From contig CM057153.1 in assembly GCA_029962745.1 (NCBI GenBank), forward strand, positions 9,306,962-9,370,961: a DNA stretch of 64,000 bases. The letters are read 5' to 3'. The stretch is from Echinometra lucunter. Taxonomy: Eukaryota; Echinodermata; Echinoidea; Camarodonta; Echinometridae. The notes under the pieces are model-generated. The model saw nothing but the letters and a program-made list of their open reading frames with translations, was not told the origin of the DNA and made no database searches. A program made the translations under genes and the position numbers. Below are positions 1 to 11,429 of the stretch, piece after piece (position 1 is the stretch's first letter; each line of letters starts with the position of its first letter).

Positions 1-1720
1 GTAATATTTGAATTTGAAACTATTTTTTTTTTCTTACAGGACATGGATTTTTCCTTGAATTATTAACTACATGTAAATAGAACAAAACAAGGTATATGAG
101 TGTATATGAGAGCGGATTTTCCCCCAGAAAATATAATAAAAAGAATATTTCTGGGATAATGTGGATTAGATTTTTAAGTCAAATTACTTTTTCTGTCACA
201 ATATGTACACGATCCACTATTTCACCTTTTTAACTGACATCCACAAATGTTCACAATAAGCATGTTTTAAAATAGGTTATTTCTTATATTCAAATATCTC
301 CCTTAAAAATTAACAGATTTTTTTTTAACGGGAAGGGAATTCTCATTTGTATCCAACATTTCATACACCTTGCTATTTTTGATCCAAAGTCGTAATTATC
401 AATTACTTATAGATGCACAAAATCTTCAAGGTTGGAAAAAAAGGTGACGTTTTGAGAATAAATCTGTAGAAATAAATAATTCAGTATAAAAATGAAAAAA
501 AAATCTAAAGAAGTTTTTCACCGAGTAAATCCCTTAATCAGCTAATAATGACCTTTCAAGGAAGTACTCCATGAACAGGAGTGCCAATTTGATCCCTTCG
601 GACTTGAAACACCTAGTGCGTGCTCAGCAGGAAAAGGTGCAATTAATTATGAGGTATCAGTACTGCAGGCGTCAGGTTAAAGTGCATCTGAAAGTCCACG
701 AGAGGTTACAGCACTAAATCAATGTACATGTATATCAATGTCCAAAACAATATTATGAAAAATTGTTTAACCCATTGCCTACTGAATTCTTACATTTCCC
801 ATATGTTTCATACAGAAACAACCAAGTTCCAGGAGATGATGGGTTAGTCATCCTATTCCTTCTAAAAACATGTTTTAATGTGTATCTTTACGATGTGTAA
901 ATATACCACTGTCATTAAGTGAACATCCAATGATTTAACATTTTCTTTTTATCAATGCATAATGTCGTTGCAATTAAGTCATGATTTCAATGTATGAATT
1001 CTTCCCTGAATTGATAATGAAATCAAATGAAAATAATGAAATCTTCAGTACAATTGTTGGTAATATCTTTGCTATTACTGATAATAGTATTATCAGTATT
1101 ATTAGTAATAATAGTGTTGTCTGGAATATCTGAAGTACTTTTAAACATAAATGGTTTTATCCTGTTTGGATTATTAACATTAAAATATTGCTTTGCAAAA
1201 CTATATTCTTTGACTTTTAATACTACAAGCAATTATTTGATATATGTCATTCAATTGTCAGAAGTGGCATCTAATATTCTAAGTTGCAAGATTAAAATGA
1301 CCTATTATAACAATTCAACTTTAACAAAATTCCCTCCCAAAATTTGAAAGTATTCTTTCACAACATAAATGTCCCATTACAACCGCTACATTTCAATGAA
1401 ATAATGTAATTATTATCCAAGGACACTGGGGGTCAAAATAAGTATGGTACCTACTTTTGAAATATTAATACTCTTATCAACTCAAGTTCAAAAGCAAGGG
1501 CTTTTAAGTGTTCAGTGCAAAATAGGAAATTACATTACATGCTCAGTTCCAAAGGTGATTATAATTGGAAAAGAATGTTCTAAAACATGTTTTTCACAAG
1601 TGTAGTGTCAACCTTCATGACCTTGTCCCCTAATTAGAAGAGTGTTTGGGCTGATACATGTATGCACCACTCCCCATACCTTAGTGTCATACAACTAATT
1701 ATTTTTTTACTTCTTTTACA

Positions 1721-1813
1721 TTAACCAGTTGAATGCAATATGACTTTGGCAAAACACACATTTTCCACAGACTCCTGCCCGAGTTATCTTGGGCTTTATG
1801 CTCAACTGGTTAA
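1721..1813. repeat. 90 bp TTAACC-bounded dispersed element (member 1)
   Basis: It starts TTAACCAGTTGAATGCA and ends GCTCAACTGGTTAA, forming terminal inverted repeats of about 14 bases. Inside are the family words ACACACATTTTCCA and GAGTTATCTTGGGC, shared with the copies at 15270, 17638, 49869 and elsewhere. It is non-coding and MITE-like. Confidence 0.65.
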
Positions 1814-2034
1814 AAAAAAAAATTTGCTTTCATATGCCAGATCATAGAAAGCAAAATAACTTTTTAAAGAATAACAAAATTTTAACTGGGATTTATAGAT
1901 ACAGGTTTATCAAGACCTGAACGGATACTGTTGAATGCAATCATCTTTATACAATTTTATATATTGTAAATTCGTTGCCATAGTACATCATAATATAAAG
2001 CAATTATCCCATTGAGCAGAATCAGCACATTTTT

Positions 2035-2182
2035 CCGCTGTTTTTTTCGCTCTTTTATAGCTGTTTTGTAGCCCTTTTGAAAACGGTTAGAAAACGGCTA
2101 CAAAACTGAAAAACTGTTTCCCCACTGGAAATAACACAGTAAACGGTTGCAAAATGCCTACAAAACGGCGAAAAAACTGCAG
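2035..2182. repeat. Imperfect inverted-repeat element
   Basis: The left end (CTGTTTTTTTCGCTC, then GCTGTTTTGTAGCC) is the imperfect reverse complement of the right end (TGCCTACAAAACGGCG, then AAAAAACTGCAG). Total length is about 150 bases with no open frame. It looks like a decayed MITE or foldback element, with uncertain boundaries. Confidence 0.45.
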
Positions 2183-2989
2183 TTTGCAAATTTGGTTCAC
2201 TGTGTACGCTCTAAAGAAATGGAACAACAGCTACCATAAAAAAAAAGAAAATCGAGGATCTGAAAATACCACTATACAAGATGAACAAGTGATAGAGGGA
2301 GACTAAAAAATTGTTTCAAATGAATGACACTTACAAATCATGGTTGAGATTTCTTTCCACCGAAAGCATTTTCCAAGTACTGCGCCTCTAGGACACTGTT
2401 GCAAACTGTTCCAAGGCAAAATTTCAACTAAGGACCATCACAAATCTTGCATGAGATGCCTGCTCAAACTCTATGCCCCATGCAGGCTCAAGCATGCCAT
2501 TTATGCCTGGCTAATAGACGGGAATTCACACAAGTAATTCTCGGCAATTTCCACGTCGTATGGCACATGAGGAAATACCTCGATTAGCCTTTCACTTATC
2601 TCGTTTGTATGACATAACCGTCTATACTTCTGAAATGTCATTTAATCTTATCCCTTTTGTATGGTATTTTGTCTGGGTAGAATTACTTTACACAAACTTT
2701 TCTTAGCAATGATGTAATGCATAGTGCTTGAAATGTGATATTGACCCCTACACCAATGCTTATACATGTAGGTAGTATGTGCACTATGACAATTCCATGA
2801 TGTAAGCTTTGTTTTTTGTTCTATATTTACAACAAACATGATCAGGAAAAAATGGCTTGCCAGTCAATAACCCACACTACCCAAATTCTTATAATAAAAA
2901 CCTTACACTAAACACTATACCAAAACACCAAACACTATTCCTACACCAAAGGCTATACCTACACCAAAACATAATACCTACATCAGGAC

Positions 2990-3120
2990 TTGGCCCTAAC
3001 AGGTGCCCTGGACACATGGGCCCCCAAAACTTGGGCCCAGACCCCCCCCCCCCCCCCTCTCCCAAATTGACCAATTTTAACACAGGGTTCAAAACACATG
3101 TATACAGAGCCTGGAAGTTC
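2990..3120. repeat. Dispersed C-rich repeat, copy 1
   Basis: It contains ACATGGGCCCCCAAAAC, a poly-C run after CCAGA, and then TTTTAACACAGGGTTCAA and ACAGAGCC. The same word order recurs at 34190-34320, with a degenerate partner near 31930-32035. It is not coding; the apparent frames through poly-C are chance. Confidence 0.55.
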
Positions 3121-3607
3121 AATCATGATCCCTTAAAGAGTTAGTGAAGATCCATGACAACATCTACACCTACACCTAACCCTAAACCAACCTAAAACCA
3201 ACCTGTAATCTTTAATAAATTTGGCCCTAAATTTGACAAAATAAGGCCAAGAGCAATTGCCTGAAGCGAAATTAATGTCTGGTCACCAAGTTTCTTAATA
3301 CCATAACATTTAGGAGATAAGTTTCACCAACTTTTTTTTTAATCATTATTACACCAAGTAGGGTTACATTATGTGTATTTGAAGATATATTCCACAGAGC
3401 GATTTGGACCATAAATACTACACAAAACTATTTCCAAGCATCTGTCCATTGCTAGGATGAATTTTTGTTCTATTATTCACTAAATCCTAATTACAAAGAG
3501 CATCACATAGATGGCTCCAGGGACAGACAAGGTCAAGGCATAGGTTAATTACAAATTAGATCTCAATTCAATAAGACTAATCTAATCCTAAACAGAATGT
3601 TAATCAA

Positions 3608-3945
3608 GAAAGATGAGATAGAGAAGGAAGGAGGGAGGGGAGGGAGGGGGAGGGAGGGGGAGGGAGGGGGAGGGAGGGGAGGAGGGGAGGGATGAGATGG
3701 TGCAGAGACCTGGGAAGAAAAATGGAGAACCCTGGGAAGAAAGAGAGAGAAAGAAAGCGAAAGGGAGAAGTGAATGAGAGAGCAAAAGGGAGAAGGGAAT
3801 GAGAGAGCAAAAGGGAGAAGGGAATGAGAGAGCAACAGGGAGAAGGGAATGAGAGCAAAAGAAAGAAGGGGAGGAGAAAGGAGGGAGGGAGAGAGAGAGA
3901 GAGAGAGAGAGAGGAGGGAGAGAGGAGGGAGAGAGAGAGAGAGAA
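3608..3945 (+). repeat. Polypurine tract with G-quadruplex-type GGGAGGGGG runs and a 25 bp minisatellite
   Basis: About 340 bases are almost pure purine on the plus strand. Positions 3630-3691 have many runs of three to five G separated by single A, the pattern that can form G-quadruplexes or triplex DNA. From 3763 a 25-base unit (GGGAGAAGGGAATGAGAGAG plus CAAAA) repeats about four times, at 3763, 3788, 3813 and 3838. It ends in (GA)n near 3890-3944. The apparent Ser/Pro/Leu-rich or Arg/Glu-rich frames on either strand are artefacts of this composition. Confidence 0.9.
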
Positions 3946-5231
3946 TCTGACAGACAGAGACAATTCTGTGTACAATACACACAATCAAAGCAGTCATTAC
4001 AACTCTAACTGATATACAACTCTGAATCTAAACTTTATGAAAGACATACCTTCACATCACTTGCTCAAAAAAAAATCACCACCCCCCCCCCCTCAAAAAA
4101 AAAATAATGATATAGGCATCCAAAATTCTAAGTGAGTTTAAATAACTGCCAGTTCATATCAGCACATTCATAAGTCTACAGTAAAGGCTATGCAAGGCAG
4201 AAGAAGATTTGTTGCAAACAAACAATCTTTTCTGAAACTCTAAAAAAGAGACCCAGAATATATCCAGGTCTGTTCCAAAGCATACGGTGTGGTGAACACA
4301 GCTGGGTCATATGCAGCAGACAGTGAATGGCCTTCATTAAAAAAGACATTAACAAATTGATTTCATCACTGGAAAACGGAAGTAGATAGGTATTTACAAC
4401 ACTGGTGATAGTTTAAGTGTTCTTCTTAATTTGAGACATTAATCAATTGAATAAGGACAGACAAGGTTATCAAAATTTGTAATGACTTTTCATGGCAATT
4501 ATCTATTAGGAAATCAGTATACATAGTGATTACAACTATAAAAAAATTAACACTTATGTAATCTGTATTCATGAAATTGTGAATGGTTAGTATTTCTATT
4601 CTTTCTACTTACTTTTAAGGACACATGCAAAATGATGTCATCTCAATGTTAATGATAGTACATCAATTGCCATGAAAATAGGAAAAAATCTGGCACATCC
4701 AAAAGTATTTCTCAGACACTTTCAACAAAATAATCTGAGGGGAATATCATAATTAATAACAAGCTGAACAAATTTTAAAGCACTTTGAAATGACACAAAT
4801 GTTAAGCTCGGTAGCTAATCATTCATTTAAAAAAATAATGTGCATCTTTCTTTTTTTCACAGTAATCATATCAAGTAAGAAATATTTGCCATTTCTTTTT
4901 TTTTTCCCCATCCTAAAATCCCCTTGGCTTCTGGAGCCAGATGGCCCATGTATAAAGTCTATGGGAATATAAGAATTCAGTAGTCAACGGGTTAAAGTCA
5001 AATATTCCAATGGAAAAAAATGTAAAAATTTTTCCTTTAGTTTCATAAAACAACTTGAGTACAATCTACTGGCACTGAATATACAACTTTCATCATGCAT
5101 GAAACTTAAATGGACCTTACGAAATTTCAGATGCACTATGCTGTGCTTAAATACAACTTACAAACATCCTCAGATACAATTATGAATGTGTTAATACAGT
5201 ATGTTAATAGGTTATGTGTATATTCTGTTAC

Positions 5232-5321
5232 CTTTCTCTTCGTGCAGCACGTGATGCCTCCAAAGCATCAATAAAGTCCTGCGTTTCCGCCGAGATGTTA
5301 GAGTCCCTACGAGCTTTCCGA
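5232..5321 (-). CDS. SVIL: Supervillin-like gene, short Arg/Ala-rich exon
   Basis: This 90-base exon on the minus strand has acceptor GCTGCTATAACTAG and donor GAAAG|GTAACA. It begins in phase 2, and AG from the end of exon 10026-11004 plus its first T gives Ser. It encodes SRKARRDSNISAETQDF followed by IDALEASRAARRE, a highly charged stretch likely to be helical, and ends in phase 2 again. The acceptor pyrimidine tract is weak, but the phase match to the large exon and the coding-like composition support it. Additional small exons between 5322 and 10025 cannot be excluded. The next exon in the direction of transcription was not found in positions 1-5231, so it probably lies outside the window or is a small exon I could not see. 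Confidence 0.72.
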
Positions 5322-8300
5322 CTAGTTATAGCAGCAAGCCAACGAGCATTCCAAGAGAATTGTAGCGACGGGACGATCGATATCGATGGTGCGGGGAGTT
5401 ACAGGAAGAGGAAAACATGCAGGGAAAGAATTAGTAACATCTAACAAGACAAGATGGAGGCATTGCCATGTTAAGGACTCTCTAGGACAACTAATTAAAG
5501 ATGTCAGAAGGAATACCATGTCTACTGCATTTATGGTTCAACATTCTTCCTGTCAAAACAAACCAGAGGTCACTGAACCTTAAGATATGCTTCAGAAATG
5601 AATTTGAACTATCTCATGACATATTGAAGAAGTTGTTCTGGAACTGATTCTTAATCAAGATTGCAGAATGTTCAGTTCAATAGAAATACTGCCACTCATA
5701 CATATTTCCTTTTCCTCAAGTAGTAAATATGTCTTAAGATTTTATCAAAGCTACGACTGAAGTTTTGTGAGCTGGGCAAATTTTTTTTTCTCAAAGATTC
5801 ATTAGAGATAAAGCCAATTTTCTGCACTAAAGAAAAAATCTTTTCAGCGATCTTTTGTATTTGAGAGAAAAATATTCTTCAAATATCAAATTCAATGTTG
5901 TTTATATACTGATTTTCCGGTTGGCCTTTACTTCTTTTGGAAAGAACTCAAGACATCATAATAAATTTATTTAAAGGATTTTTGTTTACTTGAATTTAAG
6001 TAACATGCTAGTTAGTCCCTAATTAACTTCTGAAATCAAGTGAAGAGAATACTCTAGGAATATCATGGGTTACCTGCATATATTGTATTTACTCTAGAAT
6101 ATCAGTCTAAATATAAATATAAATACGAAATTTCAGTCTATTTAATTATAAGCATTTCAGACATTTGCATTCATCACATATTCACAAAGATCACAATGAT
6201 GTTAAACATACATAATACGTGTATGTGCAATCAATTACATTCCATTATACAATGTATATGCAGTGATTCTACATACATGTTCAATATATGAAATACATTT
6301 ACATAATCGAGGAATGAAAACAGAGGATGATGATCTCATTAAGTATGTTAGAGCTTTGAAATAATAGTCAACTGCTTTCTCCTTTGTACCTTTACACACT
6401 GCACCCATTGATTTAAGTTGGAAAGAAAAAGGATTTGATATAATTTTCATTCATTAGCTTTATTTCATTAAGTTGTGCATTGATTGCACTTAGCTAAGCA
6501 GACTTGACCTAGAGAGGGCAGCACACAGAAAGAGTATATGTTGGGATCAATTCATGATGCCTGCTCTACTCAAATACCTTATCTTCTTGTGTTGGGATAA
6601 AATAATACTTGCTCAAGGTATTTTGAAATATAGATTAACGACTATGTATTAAAATGCATGTCCGGAAGTAAACTCAATGTAAAAAGAAGTTATAAACAAA
6701 ATTATACACATTCATATTTGTAATTTCAACAAGTCGAGGGGCAAGTAATTTATTATTATCGAAAGTTGTTCATGATGGAAGTTGTGTTTTTTGTTTTTAT
6801 CAACCTAACTGAAAATTTGATGATGATGGCTATGTAATGTGTCACTAACATATAACAAATACATGTAATATTCATTGTATATATGATGTAGATGAGTGAA
6901 CTTACATTGCTGGCTCTACAGCAGTGTAAGTTTATTAAAAGTAATTGGATAAATTTCACCTGTGGTAATTAATTAGGAGGTGATTAATAAGACTGATTGA
7001 CATGTGTGTATTATATTTGACATTTGGATCTGGTGTATGCCAATGGAAAACATATCGCTTCCATAAGACTAAAAGAATGTTGAGACAAAAGGTATTACCA
7101 AGTGACCTACATTATGTAGGCCACAGTGATTATAGCTGTGTTCTTCTTTTTATGCATTTAAGAATAAAACATCACGAAATCGAAACTGAAACTCAATTAA
7201 CTCAAGATTTATCCCCCCCCCCCCCCCCTCTTAAAGAAAATAATTTTTTTTAAAGGAAACTGTATTCATTCTTGCCAATGTTTCGATCAGTGGGATGAGA
7301 GATACACGTATATTGATGAAAATTACAAGCTGAGAAAAGAGGAAGATATATCCGAGATGATAGGCCTAATATGATTAGAGCCAAAAAGAAAATATGAAGA
7401 GAAGTATTAGGAAAAAAGATGAAATTAATATCAAAGAATATAAAAAGGTCAGAGGAAAAAGAGGCAATGCTGAACTCAAAAAGATGAAATCTAGAAAATT
7501 GTCTTAAAACTAAATTTGCCACAATTTTTCAACCTATTGAAGCAAGCTTGCTACTTTATCCATCCATCCTCACAAGGGATAAATAGATGACACGTAGGGT
7601 ATTAACACATCCTTATTAAAGGAGGGTGGAAGTGTCAGCCTAAAATTTGCTAATGATCTAAATCAGGGCAATCTAGAAAGGGGGTTAGCAATGATATTTC
7701 AAAACAAAAATTATACCCCCCCCCTCCCCATGGTGGCACATCTTTCTTTGTATCATAAAAGTATGCAACCCTCTCTCTTTCTCTCTTTCCTGCCTGTGGC
7801 AACAGTCAAGCTCAGAATCCTGCTGTATGCCACATTTTGTACATTAAATTACAGGTACTTAACCTACAGGGAAATCAATTTCCATTTTCTATGAAGGCCC
7901 CTACTATGTGTTTTCTCTCAAAGCATATGAATCAGCATTCAGTGCATAATTTTCTCCCCTTCATGGATAAAGATTTTAATTTTCTTCTGGCTTGAAGGGA
8001 GTATTTATAATTCAAGATGAAACATACTCCCTATGGGGGAAAAAAATGCATACCCATTAAGTATAGTTTTCTGTCACACTTATTAGAGCAGATTATTGTG
8101 AAGAAGCGGAATGGGCCTTTCCAATGCAGATTTCAGATCATGGAGCCGTGGAATGTGAGAAAAACAACAAGTCAATCTCCAAGAGGGGAGTATTGATCCG
8201 TTAAGTGCTAAGATCCTCACAGCTTGGAGGTTAAATATATCTCTAAGAGGACATCCTTAACCGTCCATGAGTCACAGACGATTCAAAAATTGCCGTCCAA

Positions 8301-10025
8301 AAACTGTCTTCCAAAAATTGCCTGACATTTAATTCCCATGGTATTCCTGTTGAAAATGAACTTCCTTTCTGGAAATCTTTGTAATTAATTGACATGAGAG
8401 GCTTTAGTAGAAATGACTGACGGAGGATGCAAAGTTATGTTACTTTCATTTAAAGATAATGTATCTGGCACTGGGGATTGAATCTTAGGTAATTTTGGAA
8501 GAATTTCAGGATTCTAAAGATTATATTGTCTAGAGAGATGACACATGTGTACTCTCCTCAAATCCTCTTTGAGAATATAATTTTATCATTCTATAGGCAA
8601 GGTGGTTAATAAAATACATTTAGCATATATAACGTAAGAAACTTTTATGGCAATGATTCATCCTCTTCAAAGTCATACTTGTAGTCAAGAATTTTCATAT
8701 AGCATTGATATGAACATTCAATCATGTAAAATCTTAATAATGATTAAAGTTCTGAATAGTTATATAAATACTAGAAATAAAATTCTAGGCCATTGTGAGC
8801 CTCCTCACTAGGAAAAATAAAGCAAAGTCAACTTTGAATCGTAGTGTCATCTAATCATAGCATTTTGTGATCGGCTATGATTCAAAGCTGATTTGGCCTT
8901 TACTAAGACCTATCATTCCTATCATTATTCCGAACCTCAAATACAATAATTTTACCTGTTTTAACTTTCATATTTCATCCAAAATACTACTTGTGCCAAA
9001 GATGGGGTGCAATCATATTGTATAGTGTGCATTAACCTTCAGAAGCAGATTCCAAATCAAAGATCTGGGCCCCGTTTCATAAAACTTGTTATCAGTAACA
9101 AGTGCCACATTGCTATGACGAATCTGCTCTCAGCCTATCAGATGCAAGGATTTCAGTAGCTTATAACAGTTATTGCAACTTCTTATTGATAACAAGTTTT
9201 ATGAAACGGGGCCCAGAATTATGAAATGAATATAAGCTTGAAATTAAAAGGTAGGTGTACATACACGTAGGAATGGAGAGGAAAGTGAATAGAGGTGGCA
9301 AGTACAGATGAGGTTTACTGGCTATATGGACACCTAGCTGTATACATATATTATTCATCTTTAATGTATTCATGGCTTAGATTGATTAGCGTCCTATCTG
9401 ACATTTATCTAGTGAGGTAAAGAGTGTCATGTGACTACACTGAGGTCACAGCAGGGTGGATATGTCGCCACATGTATTTATCTTACTCTCAATGGAAGAT
9501 TATGTTTTAAGGGTTGTTGTTGTTTTTCATGTAATGTTGCCGGTATGCATGTGTGATTCATTTGGATGCTTTGATATCACTTGTTTTGCTGAGGTTCACT
9601 AATTGCCAAATCAGTAAGAATAATAGAACGCTTAAAAGGAACATAAATAAAACTAATCTGGAAGCAAGGCCTTTTTGACCTGCCCTATGTTGCTGGTTAA
9701 GATTATCTAATCCAAATTAGTCTACAGATGACTAAGTTTTATATCATCAAAATAACACAAATTTGTATATACATATGTACATACCATGTTGTGCTAACCC
9801 GAAGTTTCAAATTTTGTTTAATGTTCCACACCACAAAATGGGTAGTTTATTTGAAGTTGGCATATCTTTCATCTTGATCCAGAAAGAAAAAAATGGAACT
9901 ATGGTGGTATGCCGATATCCTATCCAATTAAAGTAAAGATACCAAATACTCAATCCCTTTTCATTGATTGGGGTGGTTTCTAGGCAATATCAAGTCACAA
10001 CTATAGTAATTGCAATATCACTCAC
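5322..10025 (-). other. Intron between the Arg/Ala-rich and large exons
   Basis: No exon was recognised. It contains short poly-C tracts (7211-7228 and about 7717) and one perfect-TIR MITE at 9064-9217, and is otherwise AT-rich single-copy-looking sequence. Confidence 0.55.
9064..9217. mobile_element. MITE with 30 bp perfect terminal inverted repeats
   Basis: Bases 9064-9093 (TCTGGGCCCCGTTTCATAAA, continuing through ACTTGTTATC) are the exact reverse complement of 9188-9217. The interior is only about 95 bases and non-coding, so the element is non-autonomous. Its ends resemble the GGG..TTCATAAA ends of the elements at 49535 and 45782, suggesting related superfamily members. Confidence 0.9.
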
Positions 10026-11004
10026 CTCAATCTTGGTGTGGTGGCTGGTGAATTATCCTGAGAAGTATTTCCATTAGTATGTATAGATTCCACTTCCCCG
10101 GTTATACTGGATAGAGATTCCTTGCTTGGGTATCTCCTTGACAACGGGCTGGCATCCACATTAGAGCTCCTATCACTAGCATTCGACAGTTTCCTTGCTC
10201 TCTCTGAAGTTGGAGAAGCTTCCTCTCCTCGGGAGGAATATCTTCGCCTGGATGTGGATTCGCTCTCGCTGGATGAAGGACCAAGGCCGTATTTTTCCGC
10301 CAATTCCCGCCTGCGCTGCTCCTTGTATCTAGCGATACGAGCAGCCCGAGATTCCGAGTCCTCCGACTCTGATCCACTATGGAGTGCTCTAGCTAGGCTA
10401 TCACTTACAGACGTCGGAGGGGTAGCTATGGCACGTGTCCCATATGAACTTGTTCTAGATGCATCCCCATTACTTGTCGACAATGGACGATTGACTAAGT
10501 ATTTATCCCGTATAGCATTCACAGGGTTCGAGTCTCCCGATGTAGATCCGGTATAATTCCCGCGTCTGATCTTATCCTTATCTAAACTCCCGTATCCACT
10601 CTCCGTGCTCCCGCGCTTCAAATCTCCCGGTATTTTCGCCCGATCATCTTGGAAACCTCGATGCCTACCAGAGGGTTGCGCATCCGATGCCGCTCCAGTG
10701 CGTATATGAGACATTGTTGGGTGATGATGTGATGAAGGCTTGGTATCTTGGATAGCCCCACTACCCGTTGCATAGCCACCGTAGCTATCCGATCTGGCCG
10801 AGGTGAAGTCACCCGATGACCTATGCGGATGCTGTGACCCGCTTGCAGAACGATCCTGGCTGTACCTGCCTGGCCTGTTGCTCGCGATGGAATCTAGACT
10901 TTTAAGGGAGCGACTCTGGGAGTTTGCATAGGCTGTGCGGCGGTCGACGGATGAGTCAAACGAGAGAGGTCTTTCACTGCCGTACTTCTCCTGTAGCTTG
11001 GTAA
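10026..11004 (-). CDS. SVIL: Supervillin-like gene, large Ser-rich exon with the conserved RYK..RRRELAEKYG motif
   Basis: This 979-base exon is the longest credible coding stretch in the window, about 325 residues on the minus strand. The acceptor is TATCTCCCCCGCAG|TTACC and the donor is TTGAG|GTGAGT. An ATG upstream of the acceptor lies in the intron and is not the start. The protein is strongly Ser/Arg/Asp-rich and looks disordered. About residues 220-241 of the exon read ARIARYKEQRRRELAEKYG, closely resembling the N-terminal motif I know from vertebrate supervillin, an actin- and myosin-II-binding membrane-cortex protein. Two related motifs, KLQEKYGSERPLS at the start and AIRDKYLVNRPLS near residue 170, suggest a repeated RDKY-RPLS module. 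The exon enters in phase 1 and leaves in phase 2. GC and codon choice are clearly coding-like compared with the flanking introns. The gelsolin-like and headpiece domains that define the family are not in the window, so the family call rests mainly on this motif. Confidence 0.9.
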
Positions 11005-11122
11005 CTGCGGGGGAGATAAATGACACATATCAAGTTTATGACACATCACATGTTTATTTCATTACACTGTCTGTACATACACACAGTGATACACACACAT
11101 ACATGTACATCCTCTACCTATT

Positions 11123-11125
<3 letters not shown>

Positions 11126-11165
<40 letters not shown>
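11126..11165 (+). repeat. (TC)n microsatellite
   Basis: About 40 bases of uninterrupted TC lie in the intron just upstream of the large exon's acceptor. Hydrophobic or Ser/Leu frames here are microsatellite artefacts. Confidence 0.95.
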
Positions 11166-11167
<2 letters not shown>

Positions 11168-11398
11168 TTCTTTCTATCTCTGTCCTGAATTATCTTTCAG
11201 CCCTTTTCCTGTTTCTATATGACAAATTTCAACTTTATTTCTTATCAATTCTTCTCTTTTGTTATACTTAGATTCATCTTTCTCTTCTTTATCCCTTTGT
11301 CTTGTCATCTGTATCTACATGTTTATATATACTCTACAATACATATCCTTCAGTTTCTCATTCTCTTTCTCCCATTCCCCCCCCCTGCCCTCTCTCTC

Positions 11399-11429
<31 letters not shown>

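Larger units (their letters stand above)
1..5231. other. Downstream intron or flank of the supervillin-like gene
   Basis: I found no convincing exon here. It holds AT-rich sequence, an inverted-repeat element near 2035-2182, one copy of the C-rich dispersed repeat near 2990-3120, a 90 bp TTAACCC-family element at 1721-1813 and the long polypurine tract at 3608-3945. A 48-codon open frame with coding-like third positions at 571-717 (plus) is discussed under findings. Confidence 0.5.

Noticed and set aside
1027..1347. A 106-codon plus-strand frame with a very hydrophobic start
   Set aside because: The hydrophobic part is translated from ATTATTAGTAATA-type low-complexity DNA, and an opposite-strand frame over the same bases is equally open.
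2857..3144. 95-codon plus-strand frame rich in Pro and Asn
   Set aside because: Runs through poly-C and a dispersed repeat; the similar repeat at 34190 has no matching frame.
3563..3997. Overlapping Ser/Pro/Leu-rich minus-strand frames of 126-144 codons
   Set aside because: They lie entirely on the polypurine tract; several frames are open at once because the repeat lacks stops, not because it is coding.
10122..10556. 144-codon plus-strand frame
   Set aside because: Antisense shadow of the supervillin-like large exon.
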